Part shown: in pieces, positions 25,001-39,400 of the stretch | Position numbering within the stretch: the stretch's first letter is position 1 | Layout: each line of letters opens with the position of its first letter | DNA from: Andrena cerasifolii | Taxonomy: Eukaryota; Arthropoda; Insecta; Hymenoptera; Andrenidae | Assembly (NCBI RefSeq): GCF_050908995.1 | Contig: NC_135132.1 | Coordinates: forward strand, 11,031,001 to 11,095,000 | DNA length: 64,000 bases | Direction: 5' to 3' | Translations under genes and position numbers: made by a program | Notes under the pieces: model-generated | Told to the model about the DNA's origin: nothing | The model's database searches: none | The model's input: only the letters and a program-made list of their open reading frames with translations

Positions 25001-25865
25001 TTCTCCTGCCTAACGGAGGATCTACAAGTATCTACGTAGATACATGATGGCGATGTTTCTATTCTTAGGTTCGATAGTTGGATCGCGAGCTTCTCCTCGC
25101 TAAACCCTTTTAACTGTAACACCCTTCGATACGAATACCTCTGTAACGGGAACGGGAACGGGAACGGGAACCGAACGAAAGGTAACATATGTATATACCT
25201 TCGTACACTTTATTTGTGCCTGTATCTTTACACGCGCGTGTTCGAAACGTGATTACACGTATAGGAGGTACCTACTTTAAACTTGAACGGCTGACTGGAT
25301 CGACCGACTTCTCTATTTCGCTATCCTTGCGCGTAACGCCGCCAGTGGACAACGAGAAATAGGGGAGTGGGTCAAATCATTCAGGCGTTAAAGTAAACAC
25401 GTTTCGAGCGTTCAGACAAAGAGGTTGAAAAAAACATCATTGTAGGTACTTACCTACATGTATAATCTCCACTTTCATTCGTATCCCATTGATCCGGTAC
25501 CATCGCTTCACTCACGATTCTTCGGTCAGTAGATGCCCTACCCTGCCCTCCCGTCCTTTTATTTTCGGCAAAGTAGGATTAGGAATAATTAGGAATAGTT
25601 CACTGCTTAATGTACAGACGTGCGTGTCCCGATTATGACAAACACACAAACATACGAAACACTTTCTGCTTTATAGTATAAGATACTGGAGAGTGAGTTA
25701 TAGTAATAACAACGAGAAACTTTGCTTCCTTCCACCAAATGATTTGTCCTAATTTTTCTTTCCCTACGAAAACGCTCGCTCAAAGACAGAGGTGGAGAAA
25801 GAGAGAGAGAGCGAAAGGGCAAATGTTGGCAGTGCAGCGGAAAGTGCAAGGTTAGGTTATACCGA

Positions 25866-25901
<36 letters not shown>

Positions 25902-28900
25902 ACGGATGGATCCATCGTGGATGGCTGGCTAGAGACGAGAGAGGAGAGACGAGTGCACGGTTCGAGGTGGGTCTCGTAAAATATGCAAGCTGCAATCACG
26001 TGTCTTGAATAGAAAAGGTCAGGAACAGAGAGGGAAAAGGAGAAGGAACGCTTGGTCCATAGACAGCAAGGGTTGGATTAGTGTTGGAGGCAGACAGAGA
26101 GGGAAAGGGAGCGTGGTTGCGAAGTGAAACGTTGGAAAAGGGAAAAGGGAAAGGGGAGAGAATGTCGGGTGGGGGATGATAGCGACGTTGAGAGTAGCAG
26201 CAAAAGCACCAACACAGCCAGACACCGCTGGGACACGAGTTAGGGTACGGGGATGGCCGTGAAGAAGAGACGGAAAGACGTGAAATGGAAAAGGAAAAAC
26301 TTGGCCCTCCTCCCGTATTACTGCTGAAACTGCGAGTCTCTCTCACGTTCGTTCCGCTGCGTTCGCAAAAAACTTGAATAACTAACCGATCTACCTCCGT
26401 CATTTCGTAACTCTTGCTCTGCCGCGATGCGTTCGCGTACCAAGTATATTCTATGTACATACTAGGGTGGTTCTTATTTTCGACTTTTGAATTTTCTTCC
26501 GAGTACCCGCCAGAATAGTACCAAATAATAAAAAACAAAATCTCTGTAAAGTTTCAGCCTGATCGGATAACGGGAAAAGGTGCCCTTCCTTGTCCCCTTA
26601 AACATTTAAATAATTATTTAAAAAATATGTCACACAAAAGTTGTAGATCCGGAGAAGCAGCATCTTTTATGTTCCATTACTTTCTCTCGCGCGACAAACG
26701 GCTTTGGAATTTTTTTTTTTTAGTTTTTCAGACTTTTTCCGAAAAGCGCTAGTCGCAGGAGAAAAAGTAATAGTACATAAAAGATGCTCTTTGTCCGGAT
26801 CCATAACTTTTGTATGACATATTTTTTTTAGGTAGCGAGCTGTTAAATAATTATTTAAATGTTTAAGGACCCAGGGGGGGGCACCTTTTCCCGGCTGAAA
26901 CTTTGCACAGATTTTTTTTTTATTATTCGGAACTATTCCGGTGGGTGCGCCGAAGAAAATATGGAAAATAGCTACCTATTATGTACGCGTGCAACGGCAC
27001 GAAATTTCAATCTATCGAATCTGTTGGGCACGCGCTCCAACGAGAATTTCCACGATATGGTGAAGCGAAAGTGAATAAAAATGTAGAAGGCATTTCGGTC
27101 CGGGTCGGCTGGTTGTTTTGTGCCGAGCAAGTAAGGATAGAGGATCCGGGCGTATGGCGTACCTATGGAATGAAATGGAACGGAATGGGGCTCGGCGACT
27201 CTTGAGCGTCGGGCAAGCGTGGTTGAAGGGACTCAGCTGGGAAAAACGCGAGCGAGTCTCAAGTGGCAGCACTTTGCTGAAATATGCACGATCTAGGCAG
27301 AGTTAGCGGTACTATCTCGTTGCTTACATAATAAGTGTAAACGTCGGTCTCGAGAGACGCGATCGAATCCTCGAACGTTGCAAATGGCTTTACGTATTCG
27401 GCTATGCTTCTGCAAACTGTGCTGTTGTTTCACGCCTGTCCGATTCCCCACAGCTCAAGTCCGAAATTCACAGAGTGCTTCGCTTGTTTCAGGCCAGAGG
27501 CGATCGATGCCTGATGGCGTGGTTTGGAACTCAACGCTGGAGAAATCCTGCTCCAGAGTAAGTAGATTCCCTGGAACGATGCGTCCAGATGCTCTATTTG
27601 GTCTCGAAGGATTCCCAGTAGCTCACCTTGAATCGTATCACGAGTCCGATAGCGCTTGATTTTCTCATCCCATTTTGGTGTCATACGTTCGTTCCAACAA
27701 GTGCAAGTGTAGGAAAGACGAGCAGTAGAAAGCGAGTTGTTTGCGATTGCGAAATCGATGGCTCCGCTACTCTCCACCTTTCGAGCTCGATCGAGTACCT
27801 ACTACGGAAGGTGGAAGGTGAAAGGTGAAAGGTGAAAGGTGAAACGTGCAAGGCGGAAGGCTCGAGTCTTGTCAGAACGTGGCATCTTTGATCAAAGCAC
27901 CATTCTCGATTGGATGCTCTGTCGCGATTCTAATTATGAATAATCGAGGACCAGGTCCGAGGAAATTGCGTTGTAAGCGCTATTATACTTGAATGAGCGG
28001 TGCCGTTACTGAACTGCACTCTACCGATTCTCCGTGCCTCCCTACGTTAGATAAGACGAAACATTATGTCGCCGACTAAATATTTTGGCCGGTATTTCGT
28101 GCACGGCGGTTGAATTATACATACCTAGATGAAAGGAGTACGGATTAATTATCAGTTATTGCTCCTCAGGGAGAGAAAACGAGAATGGGAGTAAGAGTGG
28201 GAATGGGAATCGAGTAAGAGAGTAGTGGTGGGTAGCTGTATCAGGCAGCAGACCAATTAACTACTTAGGGCGGCTTTCATCGGCTCGACAATCGGACGGA
28301 TCGATTCGAGGTGAATAACTTTTCTAGTTGCGCTGCGTACCGATACCGCGCCACAGAATCTCAAACCGAGAAAGATACGCGCATCTGCTTCCGCTCGTTA
28401 GACTCTTTTCAGGCTCGGTCAGTTGCTAGTCAACCATGCGAATCGGCTCTATAGTCTATTGATATACACACACACACAGGTCTTGTTCGATCTGGATGGG
28501 CAAGGAGAATGAGAACGCGAAAGAGGGGAATTGGAAAACTGAGCCGCTTTTTAATTCCAAGTCTATTCGATCTATTTGCCGACTCGAGGTAACGTTATCT
28601 CGTAGGAAACCCAAGTCGATCTTCCTCCTCGTTCCGTTCTCCGTCGTTAATACATTTTTATTTAATCGATCAAGATTCAACAACTATCGATTTTTCTTTA
28701 ATACTCGCGTGGAATCGCGTGGAATCGCGTGGAATCATCCGGTTAATTGGACGATCGATCCGTCTGTGGCAGAGAAAACGCATCAACCGACCAACAGCTA
28801 ATATCCTCCGTCGAAATTGAAGCTGCGCGATTGCGTGGTTCGGTAGAGGAGCGAGGGGGTGGTCGGGATCGATTCACCAGAATACGTACACTCCGGAATT

Positions 28901-31839
28901 CATATCTACGTACGTTTAATTAGAAATTCTACTATCGATCGGAAATTATTGCTTATCGCATGCCGATCTGAGAAATTCAATCCAATTGGCCAGAAGTGAA
29001 AAAGTAAAGCCTGGCGAGAGGGGTTGGAGACGGCGCAGCTTGTCGGAAGCGGAGGCAACGTATATCGAGCAAGTTCAACGTCCTCCGGAGGTCGTCCTAT
29101 CGTCCTCTACAGGTACGATGTCGCTTTATTCGGTAATTGACAGCGCCGAAAATCCTGCCAGACGCTAGCAATTGCATTATCTGAGAAAGCTTTGCCGCTA
29201 CCATTACGTCCATCCTCGGAGGTCGTGCATCCTTTGCAGCGACGCGGGCAAACAACATCTTCGATTTCGAGCATCCACTGCTCGAGTACCTAATATCGAT
29301 GCAAATGGAAAAAGCAGAAATAACAACCACGTCCCTTCTACGTATACGAGGTATAAGTTGCACAGAGGTAGAGGGTGTAAAGATGGCAGAAAGTGGACTC
29401 TGTAGATGACATATTACCGAGTCTAGCCAGCGGATAATTCGATAAAGAGTTTCGGAGGTTGGTCTGGATACGATTAGGCCATTAGCTGACGCGTAAACGC
29501 GATTTGCTTGGCTGCCGGAAGGGCGGGAACCTTATTACACGGCGCGCCGCGTCGGTCTAACCGCCGGCTACTTGCTCGAGGAACGTTACTCAACCTGCGA
29601 TTCTTGCGGATCGAATCGACGTTGTTTCGGAGTCGGGTCCCACTCGGGTCACGCTCGGATACTTAAACATACATGTTTGTACGTAGTTATTTAATAGATA
29701 ACTCGGTGCTCGGTCGAGAGCGGCGGCACAGGCACACCCAACATCCTTTTTTAATCGATCCGTGTCTCTATTCTCCTTTCCAGTTTTCCATCATCTTTCC
29801 GTATCGAGAAATCCAAGCTTACTAATTCTAAATCAGAGATGGCCGATAAAACAAGTAGGTTCAACCGGTGTACACTTTGGTAGCTGAAAGCTTCTCTGGT
29901 CACGGATATAGGGAACGGTTGAAAGCGGTCAGGTGATTATGTCCCACATAGGTACTTACCTACTTACATATGCGGGATGCGGCGGAACGCAACCGAGCCG
30001 AGCCGCCCTGTGACGCGACGCGACGCAGGGACGGACACGCGTATCGACCACTGACCCACATACGGAAACGGCTGCGCGCCGCTTTTCGATACCACCTACT
30101 CGCCGATTCACTCCGAATTAGATAATAGCTTACTAACTACTAACACGACTCTCACTCTCACACAATTTCCCTCTTACTCTTACTCTCCTTTGTCCTCGCT
30201 TTCCGCTTTTCACGCTCGGTGCGTGGAGCGCAAACTCGCAGTTAACGTCCAAAGGATACCTATTCGAGTTACGCGTCTCCTACATACTCGCAGTCACAAA
30301 GGCCTTTTTCTTTTCCGATGGGCAACCGGAGGAGAATCGATTAGTTGACGTCTGGGAAGCTCAAGGTCGTTGCTGGTCACGGTCCTTCCTCCTCTGCCGT
30401 TTCATTCTCTCACAATCTCTCAAACAGTTCGACTCGTTTCCTCTAAACGGTCTAAAGACTCTAAAGCCGCATCGAGTTTTCCACGGTGCTTTGCTCTGTC
30501 TAGTAGCTATCCGAAGCGCGCGCGTCACTGTTTCTCGTGAAAGCAGGCGCAAGATTTTGCTTAATCTGGATGATCGTATCTCGAAGGTGCATTAGATAAG
30601 CGCACAGACGCTTCACCACGTAAACTTCCCGTCTGGGAGAACAATTTCGCGCGGTTCGAGGCTGGGGAAATTAGTGGCTCCAACAGATTATCGACTCACA
30701 AGTCGTTGAAACAAAATTCAACCTTACCCTAATCCTCTTTGATGGCACAGCATCGACCTTTTCAATCTTTCTCGGTTTTCCCAGTTTCTCCTTCAGCCCC
30801 GGGTATTCTATTACAGGTTACGATACGCGAGTTCGCCTTCTCCCACTACCAATCTATTCTCGCTCCGTTTTTTCCCCTCTTTCTCGTAAATATGGTACAA
30901 CGTGATCCAATCAGATCCCATCTCGCGAGGTAGATTCATTCGTACACACCGTAACCACCTCGTCTTAAGGGTCTTAGGGGTCAACGAATTGCAGAAGTAA
31001 GCGTGCGAAACGGAGGAGAGAAGGAGAAAAACTCGACTCGGAGCCAAGTCGATAAGCCGTGAAAACTAACTTTTCGATCTTCACCCTTCTTCTTTGCTGA
31101 GAGAGAGAGAGAGAGCGCTGGCACGGTCCAGGAGAAGCTACTTTGGTTTGCCAAGCAAGGGTAATCTCGCAGTCTTCCGCAGTCTGACTTTGCTACTAAA
31201 TAGATAGAAGCCGAGGGGAACTATCGATCGAGTCGACTGGACGGGCAGGAGGAATGGATCCTCGGAACGAAAATTCAAACACATCTCCCTTCTGCGCCAC
31301 CGCTTGCGCGTAACGTCTAACGAGCGAAATTAAATTAGGGAGCAATCGGTGGATGGCAAAGGACGATTGGACAGTCCAGAGACTCTAGAGAAAGAATGTG
31401 TTTGCATTTGCACGCATCAACTTGGACTTGATTAATGAAAAAGAGTTAAAAGAGCGCCCGTGTGCAAAGGTTCCCAATTGCAGAGCAAATCCACTTTTTT
31501 TCTCTGTGCAATGGATTTCAGGCGAGGGAAACAGAATTTCTATTAATTTTGCCGAAAACTCAAAAGTAGCCGAAAAGTGGATCGTAGGTATTTGTAGCTG
31601 CCTGTATGCACGTAGTTGACAATGCAGCGAAGCGTGTACGTGAACACGTGTCGCACATCGGAATAGGTACGTATCTAGCTTCATTGAATTATCGTGCCGA
31701 GTTTCCACGGTATGCTAACTAACGTCGATGACGAGTCTTCTGTTTGCATCCGCGCGGACAACCGACACACGGCTTTTCACGGAAGTAAACGTGCTCGTTT
31801 GCCGGTATTGTTCCCGTCCTTCTTCCCGCCGCGCCGCGC

Positions 31840-31871
<32 letters not shown>

Positions 31872-33389
31872 AACAAAACCAGAGGAGATTGTAGAGAAGC
31901 AGCCTGGTTTCACACGAATTTCTCCTTCGTTTTCTTTACATTCAAGTTGCCGGTGTCTGGCAACAATTTTCTTTTCTTCTCTGTTTTGTTCTTTTAATGA
32001 AAAAGCAAATATCTATAGGTACCTACATAAGTACCTATGTATAGGCGTGATAATCGCCTACCGATCAGCTGCGAAAGAGAATGGTTTTTGTCCAGAGGAG
32101 TATAGCAAAGTTGGATATTCCTTTCGAACAGGGTCACGGATACCACAGCTTATCCATTAAAGTTATTTTAGATAGTTTCGTGTAACTTTGGTCGTTGAAT
32201 TTTTCAACTGGCTTATAGAGATCGGAAATCAGACGGAAGTACGCGTATATACATCTACCTAATATTGAAAACAGAGAAAATCGACGAGTGCGAAGGAAAG
32301 ATGATTAGTCTGGAGGAACGAAAGGGAGGAAGGGTTGGAAGGGTCGGGCGATACACAAGCAGAAAGGGGAAAAACATATTCGCGATCTTTGTCCCCGTCG
32401 CCGCTTTCGGCCAATTATGACCATGAATAATGAATCAAACGTTAACGAGCCTGACAACGAACCGTTCCGTACACTAACGCGCGTCGTTGAAAAGACGCAG
32501 ACGAACGCGCCACGGGAACAGGAGAGCGACAGGAAAGCGAACAGGGAACTAAGGGTAAGAACGAAACGAGAGATGAATTTCCCTGCATTGTTCCACGGCT
32601 AGATTATTTTGCTTTGGGCAAACTCCCGAAAGCGACCGTTGTCAAATCCCCCCCTTCTGCCTTCTGCCTTTGTCGGCAAATCGTCCTTATTTATTCAGCA
32701 GCTTCAGTTTTTCGGCTCGCATCCACCTACCGGCTACAATCCGCTATTTACGTAGTTTGTTCTTTCTCCCTTGGCCACAGTTGTTTATCGATTAAGAACG
32801 ATGTAGCAGTCTATTCTGTAAAAGTAGCAACGCGATTCAAAGACCAAGCGTTGCGTTGTACCTACTTACCGTACCAACAAGAGATAGACTTATTTTATAG
32901 AAAACACTTCGGCGAACATGGTAGTATTCTCTTCGGATGTTTAAAGTCGGGAGCTCGAGTAGTAGTCCGATTTAGGACGATGAAAAATAAAGAAATTCAC
33001 TTTCCGTATAATCGATACATACCTATTTAGTCGCTCGGCTCGGGCCTCGCGCGGTTTCGATCAAAGGCTCTCGAGTGTCTCGAGTGTCTCGAGGCTGGCC
33101 AACGTTAGTCGAGCTTCGATCGACTAAAGTAATCATGGCGCTTCGAATTTTCGTCTTTTAGTCATACTAAATTTTTTATTTCAGATAATTTTTTGCCCAT
33201 CTCTGCGGTGATCGTTTCGAATGACAAACATGCTTCTCCTGCACCGGTCTCGATCACCAGGTCGCCGAAAATGAGTTTGCAGTTTCGCAACTTTGCTTTC
33301 CCTGACCAGCCAACTTGCACCCATCTTCCTTTACCTCGAAGAACATTACCTACGTCCATTACCACCATTCACCTTCTGCCGCTATCTTC

Positions 33390-33423
<34 letters not shown>

Positions 33424-36400
33424 CCACCACCACCGCCGCCACCTCCTCATGTGGCGTTACATCACGATTGTGACGAGTGGGTCGCGTCGGGTTGCGTCGC
33501 GTTGCGGAATGCAACACGTACGCGGAGAGAGCTGACTCTGTACTTGAATCTTTGCCGTAATCTCTATAGAATCGAACGATACGTCTGTTCCAGAGGTGAC
33601 GATGTGCAACGATCGATCGAGCTGCTGGACAAAGTACTCTCAGAGTACGACGAGCACGAGGCAGCAGAGGGTGAAGGCGGTGGAGGTGGCGTCGACGGAG
33701 TCAGCATTGGCGTCAGTGGCGGCGGGGGTGGCGGGGGTGTCGTCGGGGGCGTCGAAAGCGGCGAAGGCGTCGGGGATTGTGAAAGCAGCACGGAACCGAG
33801 CATTGGTCTCACGCCCGACGACGAGAGTCCGTCTTTAGGTATCTACTTTTCCTCTCCCTTCCATCCGTCTAGTTCTGTGTCTCGCCATTCTCAGCGGTCC
33901 ACTGGGGCCCACCCGATGTACCCATTCAGATGCCACAGATTTGTCGATAACGACTGACCAACTTACCGAATAATTCTAACGATTCCTCTACAGAGAAATG
34001 TACATATGGCATATGGGCTTGTCCAACCACCATCCTTTCGTAAAATCTGCTTTACGCGACTTGTTGCGAATTAATCGACGGTTAATTAACGAGCAATCAC
34101 TCCGGTAATAGGGAATTGATTTTTACCGAGTTACGTGTGTGCAGGACACCAGTCAGAAGACGACGGTTACATGAGCATGAATGGGCGAAAAGCAAAGATG
34201 GCCTTGATAGCGCTTCGTCCAGTTCCAGACTGTCCAGAACCGCAAGATCCCGCGGGCATGTCTACGCAAGGGTTTCCTCCGCCACCAGAAGAAGCCGAGC
34301 GAATCATTTCTACTCTATTGCCAATGTAAGTGTGTTCTTACCGCCACCCAGATTTTTGTCCTTCTTTAGTTTTCCAAAATTTTCTTTAGAATTAAAATAA
34401 AAAAATTTAAAGAAGAAATCTAATATTAGCCTTCTTCCATATATTCTACATCAAGTTCGGTAAATGAGGATCCTTCGATTTCGAATCTGCCATCGCAATA
34501 GCAAGCAAAAAAATTTGAAAAATCGATCGAGGATAAAGATATTACAGTGGATAGATGGATAGAGGGTGACGGTTATCGCGTGTCGACAGGGTATCGCCAG
34601 GAAACTCGTCGAAAAGGAGCGGCCATTCCTCAGATCGTCGAACCAGCCGACAACAATGGATGATAGCAATGGAGGATAGCATACGGCAGGGAAACGGTAG
34701 CGTGGTCACCACTCAAACGACGCTCGTAAGTAATCGATTCGAGTCTAGTCGACTTGTCGTCTTTTACTCGGCCCCCCCATATATATAAATATATGTAGGT
34801 AAATGGTAATTTCGCGCAGCCGAAAACGCGACACCAGAGACCGTTCGGATGGGAGAATGGTAACGGCCTGGAGGGGTTGAAGCTGGCTCAGCCTCCAAGT
34901 CCTCCGAGCAAATTCGCCAGCTTGCCGTACGACGGTAAAGTGTCGTTTGGTTGGATCCCACCGCGAACCAACCCATCGGCCGTTGAGAAGCATCGCGAGG
35001 TACGTCGACGCTCCTCCGAGGAGGGACTGGACGCTCCGGAGAGAGAGAAGAAGAGAAAGAATAATAACAACAACAACAATAACAATAATCATCGGCAGAG
35101 TTTCGAGAAAGATCCACCCTCGCATTTGCGGAAACAACGACAGAACGAGATCATCAAGTCGAACAGTGTGGAAGATAGACTTTTGATGAATCACGATCAC
35201 GATCGCGATCACGATCGCGATCGCGATCGCGATCACGGGGCCGAGGAAAATGCCAGACGGAGGAGGACCGACTCGGACTCGAGCGAGGGCAGGTTCTCGA
35301 GAAACTCCGAGTCTGAGAGATCCTCCATACCCCGCTCGAGTTCGGTGAGCGTCGAGAGGTTCTCGATGCGAGCGACATGCGACTCGTCCGATTTCTCCAG
35401 GGCCAACTCCACCTCCAACGAAAGATTCCACTCGGATTTCTCGATAGCGGTCGCCAGTGCCAGCTCCAACGATCGCGTCTCCATGCCCACTTCCGATCCA
35501 TTCTCCATCCGACATTTAGATTTTGTCTCATTCTCCCTGCCGACCCGGGCCGATTCCAGCGAGAGATTCTCGGCTCCTACCTCGGACAGGTGCTCCGAGG
35601 AACGCTACTCCGACATGTTTTCCACCAGAAACTCGGACTTTTCTACCAGAAACTCCACCGACTTTAGGACACAGTCCGAGGAGGAACGATTCTCCGACGA
35701 CTCGTTGGAGGAGCTGCTACCTCCTCCTCCTCCAATCAGCAAGAGACACTCGATCGCCTGGGAGGTCTCTCTCGAAGACGACCCCCTCTATGCACCAGGA
35801 AGCACCAAGGTGATCGGTAGAAGACGACGAAAGAGCAGCGATGTTTCCAGTGAGTTGTTTCCTCTTTCTCACCCCTAACCCAGACCTTTAACCTAATCGT
35901 GCCACCTTGCCGGTTTCTTAGGTGTCGGGTCCGCGTCCAAGCTGCGCGACTTTGACGACTGGCAAGATCCACGGCTCTCGACTACCGACGACGATCTGGT
36001 CTCCCCATACTCGGACTCTTCCACCAACGACCTCGATCAAATACGGCCGCGGGAATTGACAAAAAATGGAACCTACGTGATACGTCGTGGCCGAAAGAAG
36101 GAACGAAAGGCTTTGCCGAAAGCCCCCACCAAGACCAGAAGCCTCTCCTTCGAGAACGGGGAGGAGAATCGTTTTTCGGCCGTGAAACGATACTCTAGCA
36201 CATTCGACAACATCAAGAGCCTCCTCAGAGAGAGTAAACTGGAACCCATGGACGATCAGCCAAAGGAATTTCGGCCGTCCGTCCCATCGCCTGACTTGGT
36301 CAGGGTCGTCTCCCTGCCAGCTATCAACGACGAAACCGTCAATCGAGGAGCGTTGGAGGTGACGGTGGAGGAAGAAGAAGCACCGTTCGATCTATCGGAC

Positions 36401-39400
36401 AAAGATAAGCTGCTAGAAACTATCCACCTGATCCGATTGTCAGCCGCCGGAATCCCAGCAGCCGTGACATCGTCCTTCTCAGCGTCGGTCGAGCAACATC
36501 GAGGGAACGACTATCTTGACGGGCCAAGCGAGTGCGACGGTACTCTATTCTCACCTTCCAACAACTCGATAACAAAAACCGCGAACGCGGCCTCTATCGA
36601 GGAGCCTGCTTCTCGAAAATCTCCGAACGCCAGCCGTGAGCCGCGTACTACCAAGATACCGGTAAACTTGCTGATCGAGGACCAGATCGTGAGAAAAGCC
36701 TTGAAGGAGAACCGTCGACAACTCGAAAAGGTTAGCGATGCCATTAAGGAGATCGAGAGCGTAAAGAACAGTGAATGTTTTGCCGAGAGCAAACGATCGA
36801 GGAACGAGGACGCGAAACAGACCAGTAAGAGAAACAGCCTTGAAAACGAGCCCAACGACCGGAACATAATCGACGGCCTATCGGACGTTCGTTCGAGGAA
36901 ACGACGCGATTCGGACGTCGACTCGGACACTTCCAAGACCAGTCCCCAGGCGGACTTGAACGGGAGAAAACCGAGCGGGGCGGACGTCATCTATTCATCG
37001 GGACGAACAAAGCGACAAAATGATGTCGAGGGCCACAAAAACGATCAGAAGCAGATCGAGAACGTGATCGACGCCATTCTCGAGGAATCCAAGAATCCTG
37101 ACTTTCAGGTAATAATAAAAAACATGCATGTCCGTTTGTAGAATTTCTAGAATTTGTCCACCGCTTGAAAACGGGCGTGAATGGTGGTTGTAGGTAAGCG
37201 TAGAAGTGCTCGAATTTCCCCCGTTGCCTCCTTCACCGGTCGAAGAAGCGGATGAAGAAAGTTCGGACGTCGGCCAGAGCGCCGTGATCGCGTCGAAACC
37301 TAAAAGTCATAGCAACCGAACGATGGAGTACAGACCTCGAGTGCCTCCGCATCGGGGCCCGGCTAATCTTTCATCCGATTCTAAGGATCATCAGACGCTT
37401 TTCAACACTAGATCCATGGACGCTGGCTTTACAAGGGGTAGGCGTACGCCTATTACCAGCAATTCCAGACGCGAGGTAGGTTCCTAGCTCCTTTAGCTTT
37501 TCCGATCTATCGGTTCGGTTTAGTGGCCGAAATTGCTCTTACGTACGCTCTAAGAAATAACAACCGTGTCTGTCGTTAATGCCAGTCTGTCGTTTACAGC
37601 AAATACCCGTGGAACGGCGAACTCTTCCCACGGATCTACCCGGCCCTTCTCGACGACGGCCATTTACGAAGAGACATTCGCCATCAATGGAGCCGGGCCC
37701 GTCCGGCGGTGGCAGCGGCAGTGGCAGCGGCAGTAGCAGTGGTATTGTCGCGGGACACGAAACTAGCAACGGTGGTTGCAGTAGCGGCACTGGCGGCGGG
37801 ATCATTACTAATGTCTCCACCGGCTCCGGAATGCAGACTTCTTGTTCGCTTCCGGAAACTCCCGTTTTCGCCAGAGGAAGTGACATTCCAAGAACTCCCC
37901 AGCATGCGAGCAATTCCACGCAGACGCGTCGACAACCTGGTTGGTACGCCCCAACCACGGCGACCACTGGGTAAAACTTTCCTCACCAACAGATCAAAAT
38001 ATCGCGAGTAACGAGACTTTGCTTTCGAATCACCCCTAAATCGCTTGATATGTATATCATAAATCTGCCATAGCCAGACAGGAGAAGTCTAGTCGTGCCG
38101 AACAAATGGCATACTTTTCTTTTACCCACTTTATACATACACGTGTATATGACGGCGTTGCGTTATTTTCCCGCTTGAACATGGCCGGTCGACTGCGTAC
38201 GTGTACAGCAAACTGAATCGTCGAGAGAAATATTTCGAGAATATTCGTTGCGCGCAGGTATCGGCGCAACAATCCCGGTTTGGAGCAGGCGATAATTGGC
38301 ACGGAGCTACTGCGACTGGCTGGTGGACCAAATCGTGGATGGTATCCGACGAGGAAGGTGAATCAGCCACGGCCAGCGTCGATCGAGCATCTGGAACGGT
38401 TGAACAACGTATACGACGCGAGACTGGCGGGCGCCGGAGACCAGAGGAAACCATTAACTTTGCCCACGAACATCACACCGAACAAATACTTCGGCCAAAG
38501 TAAGCACAGCTCCGCCTCCAGCACTCGCGAGGCGCTACGGAGGGTCACTAGCTTGCTCATCAAAAAAGGTAAGCGCTGGAATTTGCGCTATTACAAGAGC
38601 CCGCGATCGTGATCGCGACATCCCCGTCTCCATCCCCACCCCGATCCCGATCCCGATCGCGGGCATCTAGAAAACGCGATGTCCTAGTGCTGAGTGAACA
38701 CGGTTTCGTATGATTTCTGTTTGTTTCACCGGCCAACGTTTTATGGCCCTGCCCAGCACGAAGAAAGCCACTCGTAATAGGATGATACGTACTTATATAC
38801 CAACGGAATTCACATTCTTACATGCTTCATATCATTTATAAAATATATATAGCGGGCCACAAAACGGCATATCGCGACACAAACACAATGATAGCGAACC
38901 GAACGTTGGCGTGAGAAGAGCTTTCAGAAATGACGATGACAACTTGCGCTTCACACGTACTTACACGATTGGGCTCGTACGGAGCACCACCATTTAACTC
39001 GTAAACAGTAGCTTTTTGTACTGTTTGAACGATGTAGTCGGGTTTGGTGTCCGCTGTTCTCCGTGTTCTCCGACTCTAAATAAATCAACTAAAAGAATAC
39101 AATCATCGTCATTTCGAAAACCATCTGCATCGCGTTTTCGAGCGACTTTGACCGTTGCGGAACCCGTGATCTCTCTCGTAACGTAATGCCCGCCAAGTTT
39201 CTTCGACTTGGTACTTGCGTGACCTTTCGTGGCACTCGACCGCCACTAATTTAAACCTAGCTATTTTACTCCTTGGGTAGATCCATTAGCTTTTCTTCGA
39301 TATATTTCATATAATCGTTGGAAAGAGACTGATTAGCGCGTCGGCTATCACGTATCACGTATCGGTTTTTCGATAAAAAAATAATCAGTTTCTTTCGCAT

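Larger units (their letters stand above)
22138..28993. other. First large intron of the long gene
   Basis: 6.9 kb without a supported exon. It carries two inverted-repeat elements (22976-23481 and 26464-26976), a GCTTT tandem (about 22191-22220), a GGGAAC tandem (about 25146-25170), a CGACGC tandem (about 25865-25900), a GGTGAAA tandem (about 27806-27844) and a GCGTGGAATC triplication (about 28705-28735). Confidence 0.6.

Noticed and set aside
34745..35531. Long antisense open frames opposite the long gene's main exon
   Set aside because: They are shadows of the Ser/Arg-rich plus-strand exon, which has correct splice phases and codon use.
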